From the NCBI RefSeq assembly GCF_008831285.2, contig NC_045146.1:22523703-22587702 (forward strand): a DNA stretch of 64,000 nucleotides, given 5' to 3'. This document shows positions 14,350-27,160 of this stretch, piece after piece (the first letter of the stretch is position 1; each line of letters opens with the position of its first letter). Position numbers and translations under genes: made by a program. The notes beneath the pieces are model-generated. The model worked only from the letters and a program-made list of their open reading frames with translations. It did not search any database and was not told the origin of the DNA. This DNA comes from Nymphaea colorata. Its lineage: Eukaryota; Streptophyta; Magnoliopsida; Nymphaeales; Nymphaeaceae.

Positions 14350-15840
14350 TTTTCATTTTGACCGACCACCTATAAGGTAGGCTAAGGTGGTGTCCTCCAA
14401 ATGCATGCGTGTAGGTTTCTTAGAATGGGTTTAGACGTCATTCATGTATGCATTTAGCCATGCATAGTGTAATTTTGATTTGGTCGACCTCATATACAAG
14501 CATTCTAGAAGTAGGTCTCTGTCTTCGCGTCCAGTTTTTGAGCATTATTTATTTTAATGCTTACTTTTGATTAAGTATCTTGAAGTATTCCAGGTTATTT
14601 AATTGAATTCTGATTTGAGTTTGGCATCATGTTTTCAGTTAGCATTACTTGATTTTACTCGTTATTTTTTTTTAAATGGACTATCGGTTAGTTTCTTTTG
14701 AATGTGGTTTTTAATTTCTTGAGTTCCATTGTCTAGATGGGTAGATTTTCATTAATGATTGAACTAGAGTTGTTTTATTTCTGTTTGTTTAATATATTGC
14801 AGTTACTCATGGTTAATTCTTGGGTTTGCTATGCATTAGTGTAATATAATCCGAGAGTCGTTAGTTCTGGTATTGATTTAGGCTTTCTTTGTCCGTTTGA
14901 CCCTAATTTTTGAATTAGGGTCTTCATTCAAATCGATTTCAAACAGCTACAATATTTCATTTGAATGATTAATCCCCTTAAGCATTTAGGATTTAGGTAT
15001 CTTTAGGATTCCTTGGCACTGCTTTAGGTTGTCATTACTTGTCTTGTTGCTGAATGAAAGTATTTTCAAAGTACGTTTAAGGTAATTTAATATTATTAAA
15101 TAGCATATTTTCTGTACTGTTCCACTCATTATTTTCTGTAGATTTCTGTTGAGTTTTTACAAAGTTTAGTATGTCATTTTGTTCATCCACATGTCTTTTG
15201 AATGAAGATCAATTTTCAGCTCATTCCAAGTTCGATTGATTTAGTGTCTAGCCTTTTTTATACAAACTGTTTTCTGTTATAACAATTTTCAGGATAGAAC
15301 CAGTTCAAAATGTTCTTTGAGTGTCTCTTCGGAGACATCCGATAAAATTGGAACTAAACTGTGCTTTTCAGACCCTGTTTTGGACGTGTATTTCAGCATA
15401 ATACAAGGGTATTTTAAAAATTTCACATATCATACCATATTTTTATAAACTTCTTGACGCCATAGCAATCTGCCAATGTCTTTGCAGTAGGTACCGAGTC
15501 TAAGCTTTAGACGTTGAGTGGTACGTTGATGCATTTCTTTAGGTTTAGAGTTTTGATTTTAAAAGAAAAAAAAAGTGAAGCGTAATACCGATACTTAGGT
15601 TTTTCAATGTAGTTAGATAGTTTTAAGGTAAGTAATTTCATTAAGTTCCCAGTGTTTTTTTTTTTTTTTTCATTTTGTTTGTGATTGCCTGGTTCTAATG
15701 TTGTTTTCAATCCTTTTAGGTTCAATTGAAGCTGCTAACGCGAGTGGTGTAGACCCCACTCTGCGCTCGAAGATTTAGTACAAGTCTTCTCTTGTTTCCT
15801 GTGGGTTCAACACAACTCTCACGAGAATTGGTGTGTGCTC
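14350..15840. mobile_element. Possible decayed LTR-retrotransposon terminus
   Basis: A T-rich stretch carries phrases reminiscent of Athila/Tat-type Gypsy LTRs: TTTTGGACGTGTATTTC near 15379, GGTACCGAGTC near 15490 and CCTGTGGGTTCAAC near 15800. No gag or pol coding sequence, primer-binding site or second LTR was found. The call rests on composition and remembered motif style only. Confidence 0.22.
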
Positions 15841-16290
15841 TTACGGATTTCAACGTATCAAATCATTTAGTTGCACTTCATTTCAATGAAAAACCGCATC
15901 ACATATACATCATTTTTTTCCACAGCTTCAAAACAAGAGTATCAGTTCATGCACGTCCCATACATATTCGTAAGACGAGATTGGACAACAGAATTCTGCA
16001 TTTTCTCGGACCCCAAAGTAGCTATCCATGAGATCCACTTCATCCCTAATGATTCAGAAGTGGCACGGTTGACGTCTAAAACATACTGCTACCATTCTAA
16101 CGGATGGTAGCTGTATAACTATATGCACAAATAAATATACATTATGAATAACCCAAATTTTATTTCACCTTTTCATTGGAAACTCTGCTTCTGAGAACTG
16201 TTGGTTCTACGGTACCAACGAAGGGCTCATTCGAATAATGATCCGCTATAGGACAACAGGAACCTAAAAGCCAAGATCATGTACCCAGAC

Positions 16291-19200
16291 TTAGACTAAG
16301 CACTTCAGTTGCACCTGAACAAGAAAATCGCGAGTTTCACATCAAAAATAAGGATTTAACAAGATCATAAAAAGTCATGGTAGTTAGAAGAAACAGCTTG
16401 TTGAGGAGGTAACTTACAGAATCTTCAAATTCTTGACTGGATAAATTGATAATGAGATTTCCCATCAACAATAAAATCTGGAAGCAAAGAGTACAGGAAA
16501 TCATCTCAATAACCCACCACCACTAGCTGCTGAATAATTCAGAAGAATCACCAGTTGCACAAGCATGGAATTTCACATCCTACACAAAACTAATGAATGC
16601 CAATAGCTACATTGGTTACAGAGAACTCAGGTGGATGTTTGATATCCTGAGATAATTTCAGTGTACTTCATCCCATGTACGGTGGGTGAAAAAATTTCAG
16701 AAAAAATAGTCAAAGTACCCAATGGTCGACCTTGTTTTCCCTGAAACTTCATTCCATCAGGCATCAAATGAGTAAAAATTTCAATGCTATATTTCGCCTG
16801 TGTTAGTTTCTTGTTGTACAAATTTTACCCTCAGTACAAACCCAAAAAAAAAAGTATCAGGGTTATCCCTTAATGTAGAATTATCCAGGTGAAGGACTTA
16901 CGGTTTCAACATCAATAGGATCCATCGCTTTAAGCTTCTGCAGATGACCAGTGGTGCTTGGATCAAATACACTTCCTAGGAAGCTGTATACTTCAGCAAA
17001 GTCAGGTACAACTGCATATCCGACCAGTCAACAGCATTAACATGGGGGATGAGTAAGGAGGAAAGCAAAAACTTAAATTCAGAAAACATTAAAGCTTCAT
17101 TTTCCATCTCCACGCCAAATAATACCCCAAAGCATATCACTATTTGTCCTTAGTCCTCCGGCTGATTCATCTCTTAACAAATCTCAACAAACTTACTGTA
17201 ACAAAAATGACCTTCTATAACATATGAAGAGCACTATGAGACTCCAGTAGGACGGGGAAACAAACCGAGCCAGCTCACTTGTAAAGAGCTCCTTCAATCT
17301 CATAAAATGAGCTTGGAAAGTGGAAGACAAACAAGATTAGGTGCTTGGCTGACTCAACTCATATATAAGCTCATTAACTAATATTTAATATATGATACCA
17401 ATATACCATAGACTTGAAATAAAACAACTTGCCAAATAATAGTGTTGTAAATGAACAAGTTTAGAGCTGAAACTCTATCTATTTAACACAAGCTAGTTCA
17501 AGCTTGACTTATTATGCTCCAGATCCAATTTATATTGCTGCCTTGAAACAAAGCATCTCACATGCCATGAAATTGGCACACCGCACAGCATTCAACTCTG
17601 ACATACTTTTGAGCTTGATGGCCTTGCTTACTCTAAGGATGAACCCAGGTTCTATATAGGACAGATTTCCCAGTCTTGGGTAACCCAAGAGCTATTGGAC
17701 AAATTTTAGATGAGATCAAGCAACTGGCCATCTTTGTCAGTAGGAATTTTAGAGAAAATAATTTGGATGGCACAAGATCAGATTCGTGGAAGTTCGAAAT
17801 ACAGTCTGATGGATTTCTGACCACGTCAATGTTGAAAATGGATAGAGGCTAGAAAGTCTATAAGAATAAAATTGTATATATATATATATATATATATTAT
17901 CTGTTTCTTCCAGACAGGCAAGCTGGGGTTAGGCAGACCCTGGCAAGCAGAATGCCCTTACTGGAAAATATAATCAACTTTTAGGGACACTCAGTTCCAT
18001 GGATTTTATAAGACACAAGAACATCACAAGGCATGCTGTGAAGGAATCTATTGCATGGAGATCTGCTATAATCAAAGAATGATACATGAGCCTGACACAA
18101 TTTACCTCGAAGTGGTGCACCCACATTTCCATGTTCAGCTACGTCGCATGCTGCCCAATGCTTTGAAGAGCTGTCTTTGGTACTAGAACTGCAATTATTA
18201 GGTACTGACAGCCCTGCTGCTCTTGTATCATCTGTAAACACAGTGAACCAAGTACAAATATAATCATAAAATATATGTTGTATCATTTGATAATGACAAC
18301 TGACATTTAGTTCAATGTTGACCATTTCTTGCAAAAGAAGGTTTAACCGTTTAAGAATCAATACTTGGACTACTCAATCCTTATATGATATATATTTATA
18401 TCTTTCTTTTTTTCAAACCTAGAAAACAAGGTTAAGTGTTTCTCCTTACCAAAGGGACTGTGATGAACATGTTTTCAGTGTTAGGCTTACGAAAAACGAT
18501 GAATAATTTCCAATGTTTCTATAGTTAAAGCCAGCTAATAGACATATACAGAACAGTACACACATACACACAAAAGAAAAGATGCCATTTTCAAAACCTT
18601 TACTAGTATGTGATGAATTGGCTGTGGGAATGGTGTTGTTTGCCCATGAATGCACAGCTGCAGTTGTTGTAGAGTTCCTGAGAATTGGAGATAAATCTGT
18701 CCGAAGAACACATCCAGGTTCTGGATGACTAGATGAAGAACGGAATGCAACATTTACATTTGGTGGAAGAAGTGCTGCAAAATCGTCCAGATAGAATTGA
18801 ATGACTTTTTTTATTTTTTATTTTTGCAACATCACAATATCCAAGAGAGGAAACAATGTCTCAAATTATAAACCAAGTCATAAGTCTTACACACAAGACT
18901 TGGATTAGTACCAACAGGCTTAACTCAAGACTATCATGCCTGATTCAGCATGAAGGCCCTGAGCCCATAATTTTCAAAAGGAAACTGATAAATCTTACCA
19001 TTTTTAGTTGCCTTCTGTGGATATGGATGAGCTGCCTTCCGCTTTGGTCGAGGAGGTGGCACATGTTCACTTGTGCCATTCTTTTGAACCTTCAAAAAGT
19101 ATTTTTGTGCATGACTTCGGATCTGATCAAATGAAAAGGAAAAAGGAAGCTTGATATTGGCAAAAATTGTCAAGTGATACAGCTAACTTGCAATATCATT

Positions 19201-22200
19201 GGTAGGTATAAAGCATAGAACCAGCAGGAACGTGCACATATGCAGGCTATTAATGAACCAATTAATACAGGACAACATACAGTACCAATTAGTAATCTAC
19301 ATTTATAATGAAATCATATGAAAAAAATTCAATAATTACTTCGATTGTTGTATCTAAATTATTCCTTTGCATGGAGAATGTAGGAGTTCCTTTGGTTGAG
19401 AACCCTCTCTACATGAAAGTAAAATAATGATTTAAGAGATTATCCTGTTCTCAAGTCAACCTTCCTGAGATGTTGTACCAACGAAAAATTGCTGATTTGA
19501 CACTATAAAACATTGACATTGTGCTTCATACATATCCCCTCATTCAGCACTAATAAAATTGGCAACAGAGAGATATACATACTGTTCAACAAAGGTACAT
19601 GAATATCATGAGAATAAGTGCCAAAGGTCCAATATGCAGGCATGCTTTTCCCTGAATGAGCAGAGAGAGAACTGTGGCAGCCATCAGATTACAAAAACCC
19701 ATGCAGTTCATATTCAATATGCATCAAGATTCATAGACAGAATGGTCTAGGCTAAAGTATTTCCAGTGCCTTTTACGTTCTTTTTGGCCATAAAGTCTAG
19801 AATAAGAAAAATATTGAACTACAAACCTGGATAACTGTTTTTGAGCCGACAAATGCTTCAATTTTCTTCCAGTCACGATCAAACCTGAAAGTTTCACAAG
19901 AAATAAAATATTACAAGTGCCACATATAGGTGAAACAGGAAAGAGAATGAGTATATTTTCAACTGCATGACGGAAAGTAAGAAGAACTGGAACCAATTAG
20001 GCACTTAATGTTCTACTATGGCTATTTATGATATGGCCAACACTAAAGTGGCAAAAATACCTACCAAAGAACTCAAATCTTGTTTATTTGATATCTTCCA
20101 AGCAGTCAAAGCCACCATTCTTTTATCCTTACGGGGAATTCCTTTCACACCCAAGATTTATGGCTGATCAAACTCATCTTGTCTTATCCAAAGTGGCATT
20201 ATGCATCAGGTTCATAATTAGGAACTTTGGCCTACAAATATTTACAAGTTTTTAGTATACAATATTCACATTGGTGCGCAGCAGCGCAGGACATACTCTT
20301 TAAAGTTAAAGGCAGCATTCTAATAATATCTGAAGATGATTAGTTTGATTTTATGACTTGACAGCTCCTTCTATCATGATCCCAGCTTGCTGCACCCAAA
20401 AAAAGTTCCTTGACCATGATAAGACACATCCATCCAGCAACTTATAGACATTGTTGACAATCTCAGGAGCACGCATCAAAAGGGATGGATAGTTGTAGAA
20501 TAATAAACCGTTTGATGCACCGTTTGATGCGAAGCAGCTTTCATTCTCAGCGAGATTCGGGTGGAGACATCCATTAAACATCAAGCATGGCATTGGGCAC
20601 ATGAATGATATATCATCATAATTTCCTCGAATAATGGATAGTTGTCCATGTCCAATACAATTCTCAACACTACCAGGCCATCGGAGAAGTTTCAAACTAG
20701 AAGATGCAATATCATGCATGAGATTTGCTCGTCTAGCAATTCAACTGTCATCCCATATATATATATATATATACATATATATACATATATATACATATAT
20801 ATATAGTAGCCAACCTGGAAAATTCAGTGTATAAACAGCTAGACAACAAAACCACATACCAATGTTTGAGATTCTAAGGAACACAGTGTGTTTCATTCAA
20901 AAATACAAATTTACAGTTATCAGTAACAGGCATTTTTTTGGTGCCAGTGGACTCCAACAAGGAGCTAACAAGAGTCCTGCAGAAATGAGCATGAAAGGTG
21001 GGGAATCATGTGCTAATCATCTCCAGATGGAAAGTTGGAGAAGAAATGGAGATAGATGTGTGTACAAACCAGTAGAGGTCTGGGTTCAACTTCCTGAGCT
21101 GCCCATCTATCCCTGGAATGAATAATTACGCTGTCGGCAATGGCCAGAGCAGTGGGCAGAGACTTTGTGAAGGAGGATCCATGGATTCCATGCACGAAGA
21201 GTTGCAGCAAAACAGGATATGCACATCTATGAATGGAAATCCCAATAGGGTTTGCCCTTATCCCAATAGTGAATCTATGTCTGCACAAGGATAACAGCTA
21301 TAGGCAGGCGATAATCTATGAATCAATTCAGCTGAAAGTTGTGTTCTGTAAGAGATGTTATGCAATGATGCACATGGAAGCTGTATGCAAAAATGGGGTG
21401 AGGGACAATGGCGGCAAATAGAGGAGGGGAAACCCCCTTAAAGGTAAGAAAGAAATGTCAGGAAAAGGAAGTTATAATGCGAACAGGGAAGTTGGTGAAG
21501 GGAGATCAGAGAGGAAGGATGGTGATGAAGTGCAAGGGCTGACAAATCATCCAATGGAGGAAGAGGTGAGAAAAGCAAAATACTTGGAGAGGATAACCTA
21601 GCCCCAGTGGACGAACCAGATCATGCACAGAAGCAAAAAAGCGAAGCATCCGGCAAACAGGGGACAGGGACAATGGCGGCAAATAGAGGAGGGGAAACCC
21701 CCTTAAAGCTAAGAAGGAAATGTCAGGAAAAGGAAGTTATAATACGAACAGGGAAGTTGGTGAAGGGAGATCAGAGAGGAAGGATGGTGCTAAAGTGAAA
21801 GGGCGGACAAATCATCCAATGGAGGAAGAGGTGAGAAAAGCAAAATACTTGGAGAGGATAACCTAGCCCCAATGGACGAACCAGCTCATGCACAGAAGCA
21901 AAAAAGCGAAGCATCCGGCAAACAGGGGACACATCTTCAACCCTGACTTTGTTTAATGCATTTGATGGCCTATTCATGTTGGAAGAGGAAACAGAATGGT
22001 CGTTTCCCCTTGGCTTTAGTTTTAATGTTGCTCAAGAAATAAAGCCTTGAGAGGTGATATAAGCAGTAGTCTGAGAGGAAATGTTAAGGCAAACAGGCAG
22101 GCACATGACCCTCTAAATGATCGCAATGTGCAGGAGGATCAAGAGGAGGGATGGATGCCGGTGGGTAAAAACTAAAAAGAGAAGGAAAGTGGTTGCAAGT

Positions 22201-23813
22201 GAGAAGAATGAGGCTAAAGGCAAGTGCTAAGAAGGGGTAGATGGAGCTAAAGAAATTAAAACCGAAGGACAATGTAAGTGCTTAGGCAATGGATCTGAGT
22301 ACAGAGACAAAATGATTCTCCCTTGCTGGAACTTGAGAGGGGCAGCCAATGAGGCCGCTAAGCTGGATTTTATAACTGATTAGGCAGTGAGAAGCCCAAC
22401 ATGGTTTTTCTTTTAGACATATTTGTGAAGGATGTTGTGGTAGTAAGTTTAGCCAGGAGATGTGGATTCGTTCAGGTAGAATCTAATTCAGCATGGAATT
22501 GCAAGAATAACGTGCATATGGAATTCAATATGGTGGCTAATGAAGGATGGGTGAAAAGAAGATGGAGCCTGACTGGGAAGTTTTATTCTCATGAATTAAC
22601 AATTCACATCATAGCAGTAGCAGTATATGTGTCTATTGAACTGAGGCAAACAAATGGGAGTTTCCTAGAGTTGGAGGACTTGTTGTCTGGGGTAAGGGAG
22701 CCAATAGTTTCTCTTGGCGACTATAATGCAACTCAGTGGACGGATGATAAAACTGGTAAGCCATCAAACAAACAGTCATGTGGTGCTTTAAATGCCTCCA
22801 TTCAGAATTGCAGCTTGGACTAACAAGAGGATGGGCCAGAAATCTGTTCACTACAAATTGGATAGGTGTTTCATGAGTCCATTTTGGCTCGACAGAATGA
22901 GATGCAGCTGAAGTGGGCAGGCTAAAACTAGGCCTACCTCTGATCATAAGGCAATTGTGCTGTCAATCAGAAAGCTCAACGACCAGGGAAAAGGTCGCTA
23001 CATATTCAAGTTTCACAAGCCTTGGTTGTATGTCCAAGAGGCAAAGGCAGTAGTGGAGGCAGAGTGAGCAAAGAAAATCAGTGGTTGCACGATGATAGGG
23101 GTTCTAAAGAAGTTGCAGGCAGTGAAGCAATCTCTTAGAACCTGAAACAAGGTGAGTTTCACTCAAATAAGTGAGAGAGCTAAATCCTTGCTCAGCAGAC
23201 TGCAGGGTTGTCAGAAAGAAATGGAAGAAGGGAGGATGAAGCTTATGGGAATATAAAGGAGGGAGCCAACTCCCACCAGATTTTTCATTGGAACAAAACC
23301 ACATACCAAATTCATGTTTTTCTACGAGAAGTATGCACCCAAGTCTCCAAACCCACAAATCAATAAGCACAATTCTGTCATGCCATATACCAATACTTGA
23401 GGAACCCAAAAAAAAAGGAAGACAGGAATAGAAACTGACGAGCTGAGAGCATTTCTTCCTCCTGGGAACTCATATTCTACGCCCCCAAACCCAAAACCCA
23501 ATTTCTCAAAAACTTCCTCCTCCCAAGGAGCCCACAAAATTTCAACACCAAAAGACCGAGAATAATAACTGCAAGAAAGAACAAAAGAGAAAAGGGGAAT
23601 AAAAAAGAGAAAAGGGGAACCACACCAAAAATAACAAAAAACACTTAGCAGACCAAGGAGGCGCACATACAGCTGCAGGGCTTCAAGAAACTTGTCGTGC
23701 TCTTGTTCCGTCCAGCTCTCCCTGGACTTGGTAATCGTGTATGGCTTCCGAATCTTCTTACCGGAGTCGTCCGACGACGTCGTCGCCGCCGATCCGAGCC
23801 CCTGCAGCGTCAT
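16291..23813 (-). CDS. REVEILLE8-clade (LCL) MYB-like transcription factor, 8 coding exons
   Basis: This is a single-MYB (SHAQKYF-type) factor of the REVEILLE 3/4/5/6/8 clade, whose members bind evening elements and activate clock genes. Minus-strand coding exons are 23813–23671, 19884–19827, 19122–18999, 18774–18598, 18231–18106, 17011–16902, 16477–16418 and 16314–16291. Phases agree and give 273 aa. The MYB repeat spans residues 25–80, with [37 protein letters not shown] and SHAQKYF (70–76), followed by the clade signature [19 protein letters not shown]. The C-terminal LCL region has [33 protein letters not shown] and [19 protein letters not shown]. Intron 1 is 3.8 kb and contains a LINE. 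The last exon (SVQLKCLV) replaces the HRRLLS-like ending common in the clade and is the least certain part. RVE8 versus RVE6, 4, 3 or 5 cannot be decided by eye. Confidence 0.9.
17875..17899. repeat. Short (TA)n microsatellite
   Basis: A perfect TA run of about 24 bases lies in an intron of the REVEILLE gene. Confidence 0.9.
20757..20811. repeat. (TA)n/TACA microsatellite
   Basis: TA dinucleotides are interrupted at regular spacing by three TACA units. It lies in intron 1 of the REVEILLE gene, just upstream of the LINE remnant. Confidence 0.9.
20950..23250 (+). mobile_element. Decayed L1-type LINE, ORF1 plus start of ORF2, in REVEILLE intron 1
   Basis: The element lies antisense to the host gene. 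ORF1 remains include [15 protein letters not shown] (from about 21063), [12 protein letters not shown] shortly after, and [20 protein letters not shown] leading into a CCHC zinc knuckle (C-x2-C-x4-H-x4-C, about 21350–21391), as in plant L1 ORF1 with DUF4283. ORF2 begins near 22312 with a WNLRG endonuclease start. It continues with [32 protein letters not shown] and the endonuclease SDH motif (about 22940), then a [10 protein letters not shown] linker. Frameshifts and stops break every part. The reverse transcriptase is absent because recognisable sequence ends near 23240. Ends and target-site duplications were not resolved. Confidence 0.8.
21402..21931 (+). repeat. Tandem duplication, two 265-bp units, inside the LINE ORF1
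   Basis: Unit 1 is 21402–21666 and unit 2 is 21667–21931. Both start GGGACAATGGCGGC and end GGCAAACAG plus GGGACA. They differ at only a handful of positions, far fewer than the decay of the surrounding LINE. The duplication is probably younger than the insertion or kept similar by conversion. Confidence 0.92.
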
Positions 23814-25210
23814 GTGATTCAGCTTTGCTAATACTAGACCGATTCGCAGACAGGAAAAAAGAAGAAAAACACCACCACATGGAGAGACATACAAAGATAG
23901 AGAGCACCACTGGTGCCTGTAGTTATTGAATGGTAGTGGTTCTCTCTCCCTCCGTCTCTCCAAGTTGTCTTACACCAAACTCTTTTTTTTTTAACTGTTT
24001 GATAGGTGGGGGAGAGAGAGAGGCGGGGTGAGAGCAAAAAACAAAAGAAGCAAAGAATGCAAGGCTGAGAAGGAGACTCCGACTCTGAAGACGCACTCAC
24101 GCACACGTACATGGTGGGAACGGCCTTCCCATCGTTTTCGACTGCGCTACTCTTTCTCATCAGGCCCCTTTCTTTCTGTTCAATGACTAAACCAGGTTTT
24201 TCTTTATCAACAATATACAGAAGCGGTTTACTTTTACACTTATCCATAAACGGGCATCCATTCATATGACAATGAAAGTGATATAAAATGCTAGTTTTGG
24301 CTGTATTGATGAACTGGTGCATTTTTGTGTTGATCTTCTTGCCTGGCAGAGCACTTACATAAAATCCGGATCTGAATGAAGACTGGGATTATCCTGTCTG
24401 TTAGAAATATCACAACACTGATCCTTTTTATATCCCTCTTTGTACAATCAATTGCAAGTAAGAGAGACGAAGAGAGGAGGAGTTAGGGTTATTGAATCTT
24501 GTGATCATTGTCACGCTCTTGTGTTTGATTCCTCTGCACTGCAAATTGCAGTAAGTGTGACATTCAAGTTGAATGATGCATTTTAGATCCACAAAGCAAG
24601 TCAGAACCTTAAAAGTGTAAGTCCTTAGGGGTTTTATGCCTAATTCAATTTTTCCTATGTAAACATTAAAAAAGATCATGTCCAATCTAGATAATAAATT
24701 GTGTGAGACTTAGTCTTAGCTTTAGTAAATGTGTCTACCTTCAACTTCATTAAGTCTCTTTGTCATTACAAAGGATATTAGCTTTTCCTTAAAATCAAAA
24801 TAATAAATGTGGTTTGAAATAGGAAAGGTCCAGGTTTAAGAAATATCCAATGGCCCAAACATGGATTAAATGAGGCAATGCTCATTAATTGCCACTTCTT
24901 TAGTTTCTGAACAGCGGTTACATCAGATTCATGGTTATATATGTTATTTTACTAAATAAGAAAATAAAAAACAGTGAGGCATCTGATTGAGATCGATGGC
25001 AAAATGTTGGCTCCCCAGTAGAAACTTCCTCTTTTGTCTAAAATTAGGACCCCACATTTGAAAGATCGAATGGAAGGATGATGGTTTTGGATTAATGAGC
25101 AACTTCAGAAACGAACGCACGTAGACATCGAGTTGAATTCTAACACTTCCTCTTGTATATTGTATATGGAGATAGAGCGACCTGATATTTGAGATTTTGT
25201 CACTTTTAAT
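23814..25210. other. Upstream region of the REVEILLE gene
   Basis: It contains the promoter and leader of the minus-strand REVEILLE gene. A purine-rich (GA) patch lies near 24010–24030. I found no exact evening element (AAAATATCT) and no G-box in the first 1 kb. No gene is seen. Confidence 0.4.
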
Positions 25211-25383
25211 TAGGGGCGAAGTCAGAAAATTTTAGTTAAAAGGCACTAGTTATATAATTTTAAATTTTTAAGGGATACATATATGTAAATAAAATAAAAA
25301 ACTGTGAAGTTTTAACATAAAAATAAGCACTTTTTAAGGGTTTGTGTAGGCAATTGCCCACACCATGCTCATCTCCAGCGCTT
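25211..25383. mobile_element. Small TIR element (MITE), copy A
   Basis: It begins TAGGGGCGAAGTCAG and ends near CTCATCTCCAGCG. It carries the block GTGTAGGCAATTGCCCACAC near the right end. A second copy lies at 56618–56797. The GGGGCGGAGCCA-like ends resemble common plant hAT-type MITEs. The target-site duplication was not resolved. Confidence 0.5.
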
Positions 25384-27160
25384 CTTTGTCAATCCACATA
25401 AGTTTGGGGGCAATAAAAAATAACTATAAAATCAGACGCTACATGTAGCCACCTACTCTAGAAGAATGTCTAGTAGCAGCAAGTAGAGATACAAGTGGGT
25501 CAGATTGGTACATCGAAAGTGGAATTTTGGATTAAGAAATCAGAATGTTCCAGCACAAAATTTGGTGCACTTGCAACTTTAGATGCAATTTTCAATTATG
25601 TATGATGAACTATTTGACTCTATGACCATCCAAATTTTTTTCTTTTCCCTTGTTATAGCTATAGAATGTCATCTTCACAATTTAAAATCACTTACACCCA
25701 GTGGTCGATTATTTGGAGTCAAGACAGTCATTTTCAGGGCTGTTAAAGCCTGGAATTAAAAAAACAAACTCATGGAGTTGCAAGGGAATGCTTGTGAACA
25801 TAATCTTTAGAAAAATAAAGGAATTATACGATCTCTCGGATGATGTGCAGAAATCAAAACTTTTTTCTGATATTCATCCTCACCTTGAGTCATATGGCCT
25901 TTGCTTACCTCGTAGCTCCTGAAGATTTCTTCTCCTTGTTCATCTCAAATTGGTTCTTCAAGTCAAATTTGCCAAAAGAAACAAGGCTTTGCCGTGTGGG
26001 CGAGCTGCCCACCAAGACCATGGTTTTAACTAATCAACTTCACGTGAGCTTTGCTCTCGCCCTCACTTCGGCCTTCCAGGCTTCCACCCATCTCACCTTA
26101 CAAAATATAGTTTACTTGTTTTACACGGTAAGATTTTTCTTAAGTATAATAGATAAAATTGAAATTTTCTAGAAAAACCTCGGCAAGTTTTTTTAAAAAG
26201 TAAAAAAAAAATCCTAACAATAAAATGAAAAACCGTAAAAAACGCCAAAAAGTTGAAAAAAATGCATTTTTGGCTTTTTTTTTTTCATTTGGCACCTTTT
26301 TCAAAAAGACATGTTTGTTTCGGCTCATCTATCTTCGATGTGTAAAACGGGGGGTTTTTTTTTTTAAAAAAAAAAAAAAACCGGGTCTTCTGTGATAGTG
26401 GAGAAAAAAATACTGTAAAACTAAAAGTGCAAATGTCACAAGTGAACAGAGGCAAGATCTTCGAGCCAGTTGCCCAAGTGAGGGAAGAAATGGACTTGAA
26501 AGTTCAGGACGTGGGGTGTTTGGGGCTCGAGCTGTGAAGGAGAATCGGGGCCAGAGGAGTGCTATCCAAAGAATATTATGGCAAGAACCGTCGTTGCAAA
26601 TGCAAAGAAACATTGCTTCTGCAGGACATGGAAGCGGAAAGAAAAAGAGAGCACAGAGAAGCAAAATCCGTCAGGCTCTGGCAACATACTTCTACCCCAC
26701 TAGGATACTTCTACTATCTAGTAGGAGATCACTTGGCGTGCAGTCGGCTACACGATCCTTCTCCAATTCATGAAAGGGCAAAAAACGATGATTGATTGTA
26801 AGCACGCACCTTTCAGAAGCAGAGCATGAAGAATGATGCGAAGGAAAAAAAGTGGAATTTTTGCATTTTGAAATCAAGGGACGGATAACGTGTACACGGC
26901 TTGACAGTGCTTATATATGTGCAGATTTTCTCTAGCTGCCCTTTTTGCCAACTGAAGTTCATGGACATGGCAACGTCATGTCATACGTCTCGTTTTCAGA
27001 TTCCATGCACGGAGCAGACATACAACTCAGACAGGAGAGCCTACTCCTGTAGTTCAGATGTGTAATGAGTTAAAACAAGTTTGTGCCAACAGGATGGTAG
27101 GCGTCACACCAATGATAGACCTACTGAATGATGAAATCTACCCGAGAGGATATCAGGCCA
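25384..27160. other. Spacer, no supported gene
   Basis: AT-rich with homopolymer runs near 26340–26390. ORFs of up to about 110 codons show no recognisable domain. The last few hundred bases are presumably the 3' UTR of the minus-strand gene that ends at 27161. Confidence 0.4.
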
